Virus record (IMG/VR): IMGVR_UViG_3300033153_001947
Span: 1-42,685 of that record
Length of the DNA stretch: 42,685 nt
Source: a virus
Reading direction: 5' to 3' (one strand)
Part shown: one piece after another, positions 15,903 to 26,100 of the stretch
Position numbering within the stretch: position 1 is the stretch's first letter
Layout: each line of letters begins with the position of its first letter
Notes under the pieces: generated by a model
What the model saw: only the letters and a program-made list of their open reading frames with translations
Database searches by the model: none
Told to the model about the DNA's origin: nothing
Made by a program: the position numbers and the translations under genes

Positions 15903-17300
15903 CTATACTATGTTAATAGATTGAATGTCAAATACTATAGATTCAAATGTTACATCCATATCTGGAACAGAACGTATTCTCATTTTATGTTGATTGCCAG
16001 CATTTTCATTTATTGGAAAAGTAAAATTGAATGAGTCAGCAGTTGCATCTCTTGGTACATTCTTATCACATGTATAATGAACGGCTAATGTAGTTGCATC
16101 ATACAATTCTATAGACACTGTTCTAGTACTTGAACTTGATGTAAAAGAAATGTTAGATGTAAAGTTCACTCTATAGTGACCATCATTAGGTAATGTTATT
16201 ACACCAGTTGCTTTATCTGTAGCTACAACAACTTCAGTTGACAGTTCAAAATCATCTATGTCTATAGCAGATGAAGTTAGTGCATATGTATCATTTCCAG
16301 AAGTTTGTCCTTGTAGCCCACCATAGATTGTAGGAACATTCTTATTGTTTGTTATTAGTACATTCAGTATACCATCTATTGCATCTGCAACTATTACACC
16401 ACCAACGACTGTTCTAATTGCTGGAGGAACATCAGTCAATGTACCAGCTACAGTATCACTAAGATACATTGGAGTTCCAGTAGCCAATCCATTAGTATTT
16501 AAACCAGTTAGTATACCACCAGTAGCCACAGCACTTTCCTCTCCATCTGGTATATCTATGATTGCCACACCAATAATTCTAGCATTATCAAATGATGTTG
16601 CTATAGCTTTGGTTACTTGAAGAACTCCGCCAGCTATACCTGCTGGTCTTACGACCATACCAGCTTCAATAGTTGAACCAGTATTGTTTATTATATGTAT
16701 GTGGCTACCATGACCGGGACTTACTTCTATTCCAGCATATGGACCTTGCAGATTGAATGTGTCAGTTACATTATTATAATAGAACCTTCCCTCGTTGTGT
16801 GTTGGAGAAGTTTCAAGAAGATTCATATCAATGTAGTCTGGTGCTTGCAATGCTGCTATATCAGTTTCGTTTACATCAACCCTAGCTGTAATTGCATCCT
16901 TAACCCATGTAGTCCAATCACTACCATCACCCAATGCACTAGTACGATAGTACACAGAACCATCAGCATTATTTGATAGTCTTTGCTTAACACTATCTAC
17001 ACCATTGTATCCAATAACTTCTAAGTCACTCAGAACTAGAGAGTCAGGAAGATTAGTGTCAACATAATATAAACCACTTATTACAATATCATCTACGTCT
17101 GTTGTTGTTGCATCAGTAAACTGTCTATTTGTATTAAGTGTAGCTATATCTGTTTCGTTATCTTCACTTCTAGTAGTTGTAAATCCAAGCTCAGTAGCAT
17201 TAGCATCTACAGCACTAAATGCAGTATCTAAATAAGCTTCTACTTCATCTCCAGTATCAGAGTTTGTAATTATTCCAGTCCATCCAGATTGTGTTGCCAT
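15903..17300 (-). CDS. Tail fibre/receptor-binding protein with C-terminal beta-sandwich
   Basis: The 465-residue protein has a short N-terminal coil (DVNETDIAAL repeated as EDNETDIATL). It then has a segment around SVYYRTSALGDGSDWTTW that resembles the Trp-containing pyocin-knob repeat of fibres, and a central beta region rich in Gly and Val. The last ~130 residues are a C1q/TNF-like jelly-roll pattern (TGVITLPNDGHYRVNF ... TVSIELYDA). It is expected on the outside of the virion for host recognition. It sits between the endolysin and internal core genes, away from the other fibre, so the virion may carry two adsorption proteins. Confidence 0.75.
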   Translation of the reverse strand: MATQSGWTGIITNSDTGDEVEAYLDTAFSAVDANATELGFTTTRSEDNETDIATLNTNRQFTDATTTDVDDIVISGLYYVDTNLPDSLVLSDLEVIGYNGVDSVKQRLSNNADGSVYYRTSALGDGSDWTTWVKDAITARVDVNETDIAALQAPDYIDMNLLETSPTHNEGRFYYNNVTDTFNLQGPYAGIEVSPGHGSHIHIINNTGSTIEAGMVVRPAGIAGGVLQVTKAIATSFDNARIIGVAIIDIPDGEESAVATGGILTGLNTNGLATGTPMYLSDTVAGTLTDVPPAIRTVVGGVIVADAIDGILNVLITNNKNVPTIYGGLQGQTSGNDTYALTSSAIDIDDFELSTEVVVATDKATGVITLPNDGHYRVNFTSNISFTSSSSTRTVSIELYDATTLAVHYTCDKNVPRDATADSFNFTFPINENAGNQHKMRIRSVPDMDVTFESIVFDIQSINIV

Positions 17301-17303
17301 TAT

Positions 17304-17711
17304 TTATCCTTTAAATGTATATAGTCTATTTGTATTTCTAACATCTATATGTAACCAAGCTACATCTTCTTCAATACCCCTTATCTCAGGGAACTGTTCT
17401 GGATTAGCTACAATGTAATCTCTTACATCATCTACACTATATTGGTTAAACTTACAGTCTACTGCTCCACCTAGTGAATGCATTGATGTCTCACTGTAGT
17501 GTGGACTATCTGGTGTTCTAAGACCACTCCAGTTGTAGTTACCGCCCCAGAAGTAATTGTTAACCGTCATTGTACCTTCAGGGAACTTCTCTTTAACTAA
17601 ATCCAATGAACGAATTAACTCTGGTCTAATAAATCTCCAAGCACTAATGTTATACTTCTCAAAGATATGCTTAGGTACTAGCTCATGAATCTCAAAATAA
17701 TTACTTCTCAT
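17304..17711 (-). CDS. Endolysin, M15-family peptidase-like
   Basis: Peptidase M15/VanY-like endolysins cut the peptide part of peptidoglycan at the end of infection. The 135-residue protein carries the zinc-site signature: H78 and D85 in SMHSLGGAVDCKF and H121 in AWLHIDVR. The central YFWGGNYNWSGLRTPDSPHY region forms the substrate cleft in related proteins. There is no signal peptide, so it needs the holin for access. It lies next to the membrane lysis genes, and its ATG overlaps the preceding stop by one base. Confidence 0.85.
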   Translation of the reverse strand: MRSNYFEIHELVPKHIFEKYNISAWRFIRPELIRSLDLVKEKFPEGTMTVNNYFWGGNYNWSGLRTPDSPHYSETSMHSLGGAVDCKFNQYSVDDVRDYIVANPEQFPEIRGIEEDVAWLHIDVRNTNRLYTFKG

Positions 17712-18238
17712 TATTTATGTCCTATCTTGTGTTCTTTGAAGTCATCCATTAAGTGTGTTATATTAGCTTGATTGATTGTTACTGCTGTGAGTATCTTATC
17801 CATCTTATCTCTGTTATCATTATCGTCTAATACCAAGTATCCAAAAGCAAATGTTAATATCGCTAGTACAAAGATAACCTTACTGTTTGACTTAGACTCC
17901 ATATCTTTTAACTCATCATCTATTCTACCATGTAGTTCACTCTTGTCAGTAGCCATCTCTTTAGTCTTAACAGCACATTGACCATACATATTATCTTTCA
18001 ACTCTTTAATGTCACCTTCATTGTTAGATATACGCTTGTTAGCTACTGCTATCTGCTCTGAGTGTTGCTCTATCTTTAGCTGACTTCTAGCCAACACTTC
18101 CATTGAGTCACCTAATGATTGTAGTATATACTCCATCTTAGACATACTAGCAACTTGTACAGCAGTTTCTTTAACTAAGCTCTCTACTGCTAGTTCAAGC
18201 CTATTGACCTTCTCGTTATGCTCACAAGCTTCAACCAT
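17711..18238 (-). CDS. Coiled-coil membrane protein of the lysis cassette (XhlA-like)
   Basis: The 175-residue protein has an N-terminal 115-residue coiled coil (LELAVESLVKETAVQ to KELKDNMYG). One transmembrane span near residues 120-138 (VIFVLAILTFAFGYLVL) follows, and then a charged tail. This layout recalls XhlA-type haemolysin/lysis enhancers, but it could also be a spanin-like or superinfection protein. The ATG at 18238 has AGGA 6 bases upstream; the GTG at 18241 is too close. A TGGTATAAT promoter-like site lies just before the gene. Confidence 0.65.
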   Translation of the reverse strand: MVEACEHNEKVNRLELAVESLVKETAVQVASMSKMEYILQSLGDSMEVLARSQLKIEQHSEQIAVANKRISNNEGDIKELKDNMYGQCAVKTKEMATDKSELHGRIDDELKDMESKSNSKVIFVLAILTFAFGYLVLDDNDNRDKMDKILTAVTINQANITHLMDDFKEHKIGHK

Positions 18239-18264
18239 CACTTTTCCTTATTTGTTTATTTAAA

Positions 18265-18275
18265 ATTATACCACA
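18265..18275 (-). promoter_or_regulatory. Candidate extended -10 promoter for the endolysin genes
   Basis: On the minus strand these bases read TGTGGTATAAT, which contains a perfect extended -10 element (TGn followed by TATAAT). Transcription would start about 20 bases before the coiled-coil lysis gene. There is no good -35 box. It may add late transcripts over the lysis genes within the larger operon. Confidence 0.5.
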
Positions 18276-18277
18276 AG

Positions 18278-18664
18278 TTATTTCTTACGATTAAAACTCT
18301 CTACGAAACCACCGCTGAAATAAAACCCTATTATAGCTATAACTATTTCTCCTAGCCACATCTCATTAGCGAAGTCCCTAGCATTATTTACATTCTCTAA
18401 CAAGATAAATCCATACAATGAACCAAGTACTCCATTAATCATTATGAATAAGAAGATACCACTAAAAGCAAAGGCAAGGTATCTCTGAGTCAATTTGAAG
18501 GGTGCATAAGCCTTTAATAGTTCTATCTTAGCATTTGTCTTCAATGTAGCTTCTTTACGCTTATCCTCAGCCTCTTCACTGTCAGAATAGTGTATGTCAT
18601 CAATTAGTTTTAGCCCAGTTTCAATAACTTTACTTGAACCAAATATAGTGCTAAATATTCCCAT
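18278..18664 (-). CDS. Putative holin (3TM holin-like)
   Basis: Holins form membrane holes that time lysis. The 128-residue protein starts with a short amphipathic segment (GIFSTIFGSSKVIETGLKLID) and then a charged linker. It has at least two strong membrane spans (about 63-90 with GIFLFIMINGVLGSLYG, and 104-120 with EIVIAIIGFYFSGG), and it ends with a basic tail. This order matches the Holin_3TM family. It lies directly before the coiled-coil membrane protein and endolysin. AAAAGGAGACAAG precedes the ATG. Confidence 0.75.
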   Translation of the reverse strand: MGIFSTIFGSSKVIETGLKLIDDIHYSDSEEAEDKRKEATLKTNAKIELLKAYAPFKLTQRYLAFAFSGIFLFIMINGVLGSLYGFILLENVNNARDFANEMWLGEIVIAIIGFYFSGGFVESFNRKK

Positions 18665-18751
18665 CTTGTCTCCTTTTATATCTATACTTCATTATCTTAA
18701 CTCTAAGCCTACTTCTAATTGATAGAAGCAGAATACAGCTAAGAAGATTAT

Positions 18752-19006
18752 CTACTCGCCTATGCTTCTCAGACAATGTTTCGATTGTATTCTCTTTAGC
18801 ATCCAGCATACACTGTTGTCAAACCAATTAGCTTTACCACTGGCTTGTCTAGTATGTATATGTGAACTTATAGTTTGGTCTTGTGAACCATTCCAAAGTA
18901 GTACATTAAAGAACTGGTCTATAGAGAGAAGCAGTCTTAGAAACCTACCTCTCTTCTCTACGTCTCTTACAAACTTTAATTCAAGTGTTATTTGCTCTTG
19001 AGTCAT
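18752..19006 (-). CDS. Conserved-type hypothetical protein in the lysis region, 84 aa
   Basis: The sequence contains LRLLLSIDQFFNVLLWNG followed by DQTISSHIHTR and a C-terminal VCWMLKRIQSKHCLRS. I recall this layout in small proteins next to phage lysis genes, but I cannot give it a function. There is no membrane span or signal. A weak AAAGG site lies 9 bases before the ATG. An 87-base gap separates it from the holin. Confidence 0.65.
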   Translation of the reverse strand: MTQEQITLELKFVRDVEKRGRFLRLLLSIDQFFNVLLWNGSQDQTISSHIHTRQASGKANWFDNSVCWMLKRIQSKHCLRSIGE

Positions 19007-19010
19007 TGTC

Positions 19011-19424
19011 TTATACCTTTATTACATCAGCAGCTAATGATGTCATTGCCATCTCTATAGCCTCAGCAATAGACTCTATCTGTACTGTATGAGGTAAGTT
19101 ATCAGAACCTTTCCAATCAATAGTGCTTTTATACACTGCATCATATATAGGCTGTAAGCTTACATCACTATCTACTAGTGCTTGAATAAACTTGAAGTTA
19201 GCTAGGTTTGTAACTGCGTTCATGTAAACCAAAGAAGTAGTATCTGTATCGTATGAGACTAGATTATGTTCAGTCTTCATATCTTTTTTAGCTTGTTCTT
19301 TTATGGCTGGTTTGCCAACTAGCTTATCCTCTTCATATACTTCAATGTCAGTATGAGTAACCATACCATTAGGCTTACCATCAGCATCTAAATGCTGAGT
19401 TACTTTATCTTTAGTAGTTATCAT
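19011..19424 (-). CDS. Hypothetical protein downstream of the lectin-like tail gene, 137 aa
   Basis: The acidic/basic mixed protein has an N-terminal beta part (HLDADGKPNGMVTHTDIEVY) and a helical C-terminal half (IESIAEAIEMAMTSLAAD). Its position one base after the tail gene suggests a tail-fibre accessory or chaperone, but this is inference. AGGA is close to the ATG (4-5 bases). No family recognised. Confidence 0.65.
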   Translation of the reverse strand: MITTKDKVTQHLDADGKPNGMVTHTDIEVYEEDKLVGKPAIKEQAKKDMKTEHNLVSYDTDTTSLVYMNAVTNLANFKFIQALVDSDVSLQPIYDAVYKSTIDWKGSDNLPHTVQIESIAEAIEMAMTSLAADVIKV

Positions 19425-19425
19425 A

Positions 19426-21912
19426 TTATCCTGCCTTATTCTGGTTTATTAGTAGAGGTGCTACTACAGTTGTGCCACTAGCACTTGACTCTAACTTACT
19501 TGCTATATGTCTACCACTTCTAGTATATGAACTGTATGTATAATCAAAGTTAGTACCATCAAATAGTTTACTTGTTACAGATAGTTTCTTAGCTCTATCT
19601 TGTATCTCACAAGTTGTAGCTGGTGTACCTATGTCTGTGTGTGTTATCGTATATTTAGGTATGATTACTGTACCATCTTGAGTAAACAATATGTTTGCTT
19701 CTGCATCACTGACACTCTTGAAAGCAAGTTCAAGTTGGTCTAAAACACTATTATCCTGAGTTGTAGATGGTGAGTCCAAACCAGCAATAACTTCCACTGT
19801 AAAAGGAGTAGTGTTTACATTACCACAATTAGCTAGTGCATTTATACTCTCACTAGCTATTGGCGTTATAGCGAACTGAGGCTGTCCACTACTAATAGAA
19901 GAATCCCACCTTACTAATAAATGATAAACTGTATCTCTATCTATTGTTATTGTATTAGTCCATAATTGAGCATTACCAGCCATTCTTACATCTATCTTAT
20001 TGGCACTTTGGTCTATTGCTATTTTTAAGTTAGCATCATTAGCTATCTGAGCAATCGACCCAGTACCGTTAGTTCCAGTAATATTAAACACCATTGATAA
20101 AGTAAACGCAGAAACATTAGTAACCGCAGGGTTTAATTTAATAGTGCTACCTAATGCATAGTTATCAATAACAGCACCATTCCCATAGTGTGCAGTAGTG
20201 TAAGTTATGTTTGTTCCAGTTACAGCACTGTTGCCAGTTAATTCAGTAAGGTTATCATTTAGTTGAAGCTTTGTAAAAATACTATCATCACCAAGTGGGT
20301 TCGTTGAATCAACTATACTTCCACCAGTCTCATGTGTTCCCTCAACAATAGTAGTACCTACAACTTCATCACCATCTAACACAACTATATCACCATCTTT
20401 AAGTAAACCACTTACAGCATTAGTTCCTACAAACTCAGTAGTAGTAGAAGATACTTTAGTTAAACTCTCTGTACCTTTCTCATAAGCTTCATCAGCTACT
20501 TCACCACCACCTAATCCATGAGCAGTAATATCAATTACATAAGGTGCAGTTCCAGTTACAGTTCCACATATCTCATCATAAACTGTACCATTATCACTAA
20601 TAACAACTAGTCTAGTATCTGATGTAACTGCTTCTGTTGTGCTTACTGATGTTTGAGAACCAGCTTCAACTGTCTTGTGGCTATTAACTAGATTAACTAT
20701 TCTCTCTGCTGTATCTTCAAGACAAATACTTATATCTGTTTTATCATACTTGAAAGCTGATGTAGGAGCTACTGTTAATTCAAAATCTTCTGAACCGTTT
20801 GTACCATCTATTGAAGTTTGGTATGTACTGGCTGTCTGTGTGAATAGTGCATCAACATCAGATTGCGTTAAACCTCTATCATAAAACTCTGCTTGGTCTA
20901 TCATACCATCAAACTGACCACTAGCATAATATCCTATTGCTGGACTTGCTACACCATCAAGTATTGTATCTCCAGTATTAGAAAAAGATGTGTCTATCTT
21001 ATCTACATAGATTTTATACACGCTAGATATTCTAGTAACAACAATATGATATTCTGTCGATATTGACAATTGAGTTGTTGTTCCTATTGAACTTACAGAA
21101 TTACTTGCGTCAGCTTTACAAGTGAAGATTTTAATTTCTCCAGTAGCTTGTACTCTTACTAGAATTTGACCAAGCAATTGAGAAGTAGTTATATTGCTAA
21201 ATAATGGAGGCTTACTAGCCATGTCATCCATATTTATAAACATTGAGATTGAGAAATCACCTACTGCTGGAACAACAGAAGTCGATATATCAATACGACT
21301 TGTTGTGCCATTAAATATAGCACCTTGGCTAAATTTTCCAGTGTTATAAGTTATATCTGTTGCTGTACCATTGTAAGTTTCAGTAGTATCGGTTACATCA
21401 TTTTCCATCTCATATTTAGCGATAAGGGAGCCATCTTCAAAAGGGTCTGCACTAGATACAATGCCACTTTCACCTTCTGTAACAGTACCAATCTTCTTCT
21501 CAACCAATCCATCAGTAGCATTGTGTAATGATAACTTATCTCCAGTAGCTACACTATCAGTTAAAGTTATTGATGTAGCACTAGCTGTATCTATTGTATA
21601 CTCAGTAGGAATTGTGCTTAATGTAGTAGAAGTTACTTCTACCCACTCGTACTCACTAGAAGCCTCTGTAGCTGCACTAGCTAATGGAGTAGTATATGTA
21701 AACACTTGAGTTCCAACACTACCACTAACTGTACCAGCTTGTGCTGTCATAGAAGTAATCTCTGTATTGATTACAAACATTTCTGTCAATCCAGTAATAT
21801 CAGTAGAAGTAGTAATACCATCTACATCAGCACTTGATATAACTACATGACCTTGTTTTACACTCTCACTTGTTCTTGTCGCTCTTGCTTTACTTGATAA
21901 TCTATCGCCCAT
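19426..21912 (-). CDS. Tail protein with two LamG/concanavalin-like lectin domains
   Basis: The 828-residue protein carries two similar beta-sandwich regions. Domain 1 is about 160-365 (SLIAKYEMENDVTD, FSQGAIFNGTTSRIDIS, FSISMFINM, then GMIDQAEFYDRGLT). Domain 2 is about 530-735 (IFTKLQLNDNLTE, YGNGAVIDNY, FTLSMVFNI, then SVLDQLELAFKSVS). This is the Laminin_G_3 pattern and suggests binding of sugars on the cell surface. The N-terminal 150 residues and the C-terminal 100 are beta-rich linkers, probably for attachment. It follows the T7-fibre-like gene. AGGAGATATT precedes the ATG. Confidence 0.75.
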   Translation of the reverse strand: MGDRLSSKARATRTSESVKQGHVVISSADVDGITTSTDITGLTEMFVINTEITSMTAQAGTVSGSVGTQVFTYTTPLASAATEASSEYEWVEVTSTTLSTIPTEYTIDTASATSITLTDSVATGDKLSLHNATDGLVEKKIGTVTEGESGIVSSADPFEDGSLIAKYEMENDVTDTTETYNGTATDITYNTGKFSQGAIFNGTTSRIDISTSVVPAVGDFSISMFINMDDMASKPPLFSNITTSQLLGQILVRVQATGEIKIFTCKADASNSVSSIGTTTQLSISTEYHIVVTRISSVYKIYVDKIDTSFSNTGDTILDGVASPAIGYYASGQFDGMIDQAEFYDRGLTQSDVDALFTQTASTYQTSIDGTNGSEDFELTVAPTSAFKYDKTDISICLEDTAERIVNLVNSHKTVEAGSQTSVSTTEAVTSDTRLVVISDNGTVYDEICGTVTGTAPYVIDITAHGLGGGEVADEAYEKGTESLTKVSSTTTEFVGTNAVSGLLKDGDIVVLDGDEVVGTTIVEGTHETGGSIVDSTNPLGDDSIFTKLQLNDNLTELTGNSAVTGTNITYTTAHYGNGAVIDNYALGSTIKLNPAVTNVSAFTLSMVFNITGTNGTGSIAQIANDANLKIAIDQSANKIDVRMAGNAQLWTNTITIDRDTVYHLLVRWDSSISSGQPQFAITPIASESINALANCGNVNTTPFTVEVIAGLDSPSTTQDNSVLDQLELAFKSVSDAEANILFTQDGTVIIPKYTITHTDIGTPATTCEIQDRAKKLSVTSKLFDGTNFDYTYSSYTRSGRHIASKLESSASGTTVVAPLLINQNKAG

Positions 21913-21920
21913 AATATCTC

Positions 21921-23126
21921 CTAGTATCCATCATTTATTACATCTGACGATAAATCGTCTGATATTGCATCATCAGCAGTAGATGCTATGTATGTTATTG
22001 TTATATCTTCACTAGCTGTAACTGACTTTAACTCACCAGCTTTAGTAGCATAACAAGTTATAGTTCCATCATGGTCTAAATCATCAGTTATATCTACCGC
22101 ATCAATAGTAGCTGTATCGCCACTTGTATAATCTATTGTACCAACATCACCAGTAGTACCAAATGTATAAGCTGCATCTGCATCATGGTTTGTAATAGTA
22201 ATCACATTACCAGTTGTATTCTCATCTATTGGTGAACTGAATGATATAGTTGGTGCAGTTGTCTTTGTTCCAACTTCATCTCTACTTAATGGAACCCAAT
22301 TAGAACCATCCCAAGTCAATAAGTCTTCATCTACTTTTCCAGTAGTATCAACATCAGTCAATGAGTCTATTGAACCACCAGTTATCTCCTCTGCCTTAGC
22401 AGCCCAATGTAATGCTGAGTATTCAGTAGTAGGTGTAGATGTATATGTACCATCACCATCAGAAGTCCATATATTAACAAACACATCTTCAGCTTCAGCA
22501 GCATAGCTATTAGAAGTCAATCTACTTGCTTCAGCTTCCCAAGCTTTCTCATCAGCTTCAAGTATCTCAGTTAGATTAGCATATATAGCATCAAGTTGAG
22601 CCTTGTCAGCATACAATGAATCTAATGTAGTCTTATCTGCATACAAACTGTCAAGAGTAACCTTGTCAGCAAACAGACCATCTAATGTAGTCTTATCAGC
22701 ATATATACTATCTAATGTAGCCTTATCAGCATAGATAGATTGTAGTCCAACTCTATCTGCATATATTGATTGTATCTCAACAGTTAGTCCAGCTACAGTA
22801 ACAACTTCATCAACTATACCAGCTACAGTAACTATCTCATCAGCTATTGCAGAAACGATAGCAGTATCAGTTGGATTATCTCCTAGTTCATCTTGTGTAT
22901 CAGCTACAACAATATTAATCTGCTTGTATGTAACTCCAGAGATTGCTTCTTTTAAAACTACACTATTGCCTATCAAGTCATAATCAGCAACGTCAAGAGT
23001 TGTGTATGAGTCATCAGATGTTAACTGAAGAAAAACTTTACAGTGTTGCTTTGATGCTATGTACTTAGACTGAGGATACGTTAATGTTGTACCATCTATA
23101 CCATATGGTGCTGTTTGTGTTGCCAT
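21921..23126 (-). CDS. Tail fibre with T7-like N-terminal domain and decapeptide repeats
   Basis: The 401-residue protein has an N-terminal region (about 1-100) with the pattern of the T7 gp17 tail-attachment domain: PYGIDGTTLTYPQSKYI and TLDVADYDLIGNSVVLKEAI. Residues 118-187 are seven ten-residue repeats of the type LDSIYADKTT. A short helix with EAEASRLTSNSYAAEAE and the common fibre motif TEYSALHWAAKAEE follow, then Ig-like beta repeats to the end. It is probably the shaft and base of the adsorption apparatus. The position right after tail tube B agrees. Confidence 0.8.
   Translation of the reverse strand: MATQTAPYGIDGTTLTYPQSKYIASKQHCKVFLQLTSDDSYTTLDVADYDLIGNSVVLKEAISGVTYKQINIVVADTQDELGDNPTDTAIVSAIADEIVTVAGIVDEVVTVAGLTVEIQSIYADRVGLQSIYADKATLDSIYADKTTLDGLFADKVTLDSLYADKTTLDSLYADKAQLDAIYANLTEILEADEKAWEAEASRLTSNSYAAEAEDVFVNIWTSDGDGTYTSTPTTEYSALHWAAKAEEITGGSIDSLTDVDTTGKVDEDLLTWDGSNWVPLSRDEVGTKTTAPTISFSSPIDENTTGNVITITNHDADAAYTFGTTGDVGTIDYTSGDTATIDAVDITDDLDHDGTITCYATKAGELKSVTASEDITITYIASTADDAISDDLSSDVINDGY
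22566..22775 (-). repeat. Seven decapeptide (30-bp) tandem repeats in the tail fibre
   Basis: Seven consecutive units of ten codons encode [I/L]-[D/Q]-[S/G/A]-[I/L]-[Y/F]-A-[D/N]-x-x-x. The unit is almost unchanged in the four central copies, and the DNA copies are correspondingly similar. Such units are prone to gain or loss by recombination and would set shaft length. Confidence 0.9.
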
Positions 23127-23137
23127 ATCTAATTCCT

Positions 23138-26100
23138 TTAAATGTTTTTATTTCTAGCATTATAGTTACCCTCAAGAGCAACTGAGTTTATTCTATATCC
23201 AAGAGTATCACTATTAGTAATGTTAATTCTAATATTTCTACTATCACCATACACCATTGGTTTTCTAGCTACTGTAAACTTCTTTTTAATCCTTCTAATA
23301 GTATCTCTGCTTACGTCATGTATTAATAAGTCAAATGAACTTCCTTCTTCAGACTCTACCTGAACAGTCTTCATCTTGATGTTGCCATTAGTTAATGCTT
23401 TATCACCTGACTTAGCTACCCATTCTCCTATGTTTACATTACTAGGTATCAATGAACCTATATCTTTAGTTGGATGTAGTTCATCCCAATTAGTATATGT
23501 CCAGTTAATAGTACCATTTCTAAAGTCACCATTATATAACAGTTCACTATATACACCAGTATATGAAGCTCCTATGCTAGTTAATACACTTCCTTCTGTT
23601 GGAGTGTCGAAGTCTATTGATATTCCAGTTATAGTCTCCAGTGTGTTCCTAGCTACTGTTATACTGCTATTTGTTGTTGAGTATACATCTAAGTTCGTAG
23701 TAACAGACAAAGTGTATCCAGTTGCATCTGTATCTATCATGACAACTACATCTGCTATAAGTAATGTGCTTAACTCATACTCTACTATACTTGCACTTGC
23801 TAAAGAAGATAATCCAATTATAGTATCTTCATCTTCAACTATCTCACTTGCATCTATGAACTCACCCAAGTAGGATTGAGGATGTATTGGTTGTGTCTCA
23901 AAGTTCTGGCTAGTAGTTAATGCACTAGGACTACCATACCATATACCATCTCCAGTCCATAGTTTACTACCAATCCAAGTACCACTTCCTAATACCCAGT
24001 CAGTCACTGCACTAGCTTGATTTCTACTAATCAATACATTTAAGTTCTTTCCTAAACTAAATGCTCCAAAGATAGAACCATTGTATGTCCACTTAAACCA
24101 AGCAGACTGAACTCTACTGTCACCATTGTCATAGTACTTATATACAAAGATAGTATTGTTCTCATTGTTATCAGCATCAGGAGTAGACTGTGATACAAAC
24201 AACATATTGTTAATAGCACTACCACTAAGCTTAGTGATTGTAGCTGGTATATACGATTGAACATGAGATGAGATGTCTATAGCTTCAGATGTTATGTTTC
24301 CATTCTTAATCTGGTACTGCATGATAGCAGAGTAGTCACCTCTAACAGAAGCAAAGAATATCTTATCATTCATATACACTGGTCTAATAGACTTGTTTAT
24401 CTCATAAGCAGATGTCTGTGTTATCTGAATACTCTTAGGACTCAGTACAGCTCCACCAGACAACTTAAATTGTGCTTTGTCTGAGAACAACATAACACTA
24501 TCCTCTATATATGTAGCATACTCCAATTGTATAGCTTTAGTAGTATCTGCAACGGTATCTATTGGGTCACTATCCAGAACTGTTACAGCAGTAGTTCTCC
24601 AGAAGTTACCATATTTACCTACTTCACTCATCACTACAGTTCTCTCAGTTATAAATCCAAGTCTGTTCTTAAAGAAGAATATATCCTTAATCTTAGGAGC
24701 ACCATTATCATCAGAAGCAACAAATGTAGGGAATGGATTAGTATCATCATCCCCAACTAGTCTATCACTCCACTTACCATAAGAACCAAGAGTGAAGGTA
24801 TCATTAGCATTCCTAGTTAATACATGAGGCATATAATCATCAACTATGATTGGACTACTATATGGGTCTAATGTTTCTTTCCAAACACCTTCTATAAACT
24901 CTAACCAATAAGATACAAACTTATTATCTATATCTCCAACAACCTTTACAGTAGCATCAAATCCTAAATCATTTGGTAATTCATTAGCATTAGCTACTTC
25001 GTTAGACCAAGAAAATGAAGCTTGATTACCGTAACTATCATAAGATGTAACTGACTTCATATCAGCATTCAACGCTGTTATTCTTACTACTGAACCATTA
25101 GCTACAGCAGAGAAGTTAGCATTAGCATTGATAGCAATAGCAATAGAAGATGCAGCAGCATTAGAAGTTGTATCAGTTGATGTACTAGCAACAACAGTAT
25201 TGTTTAGCTCATCTACAGCACTTACAGAGTATGTATATGCAGTAGAAGGATTAGCACTACTTATCCAATAGAAGCCATCCTTCCTATAGTCAAGAGGAGT
25301 TACCGTGTATTCAACACTAGATGTAGTTGATGTTATACCAGTATAGTAATCTCCCTCTACAGAATCAAGTACTGGATATGTATCAGCATATGGATTGCCA
25401 GCATCATCTATTAATGGTAAGAATGATATAGAGAATCCAACAGCAATAGCAGTTCCATCTAATCTCTGTATTGAAATACTATCAGTAGCAGCAGTTACAA
25501 CATACAAGTTAGAAGGTAGTGCTTCTGCTATCTTTGAATACAAGTTAGCCTTATACTCTAGCCAAGTATCAATAACATTACCATATGCAATGGCAGTATC
25601 TCTTGGTATAGTGTAACTGATTATAACTCCATCAACTGATACACTTGTTGTTGACCCCATAGAAGAACCTTGCCAAGCAGCAGATACTTTAGTTGGAGCA
25701 AATACTTTCTGTGCCCAGTTTGGATATGCATCATACAAGTAATCCCATAGCCTACTAGGTGTCTTAAATCCAATAGTTGACTTATATGCAGTTACAGTGG
25801 ATGTACTTCCACCAGTTGTATTGTTTATCATATTGTCTATCTGAGGTACAATATTCTTGTTTAGTATAAAGGTATTATCTTTAATAGTAACACCAGCAAA
25901 TCCATTGTTAGCAACAAATGGTGACAAGTAAGACTTAGCATTACCAGAGTATGTTAATCCAGAACCTTCTTTATAAACCTTACCAGTAATAACATTTATA
26001 ATCTCCATACCAGAGGCAAGTATATTTACAGCATACTTCTCTTCACTGATACCAGACAGTCCTCTATCATACTCGTATGTCCACATCTCTTCTGAATATG

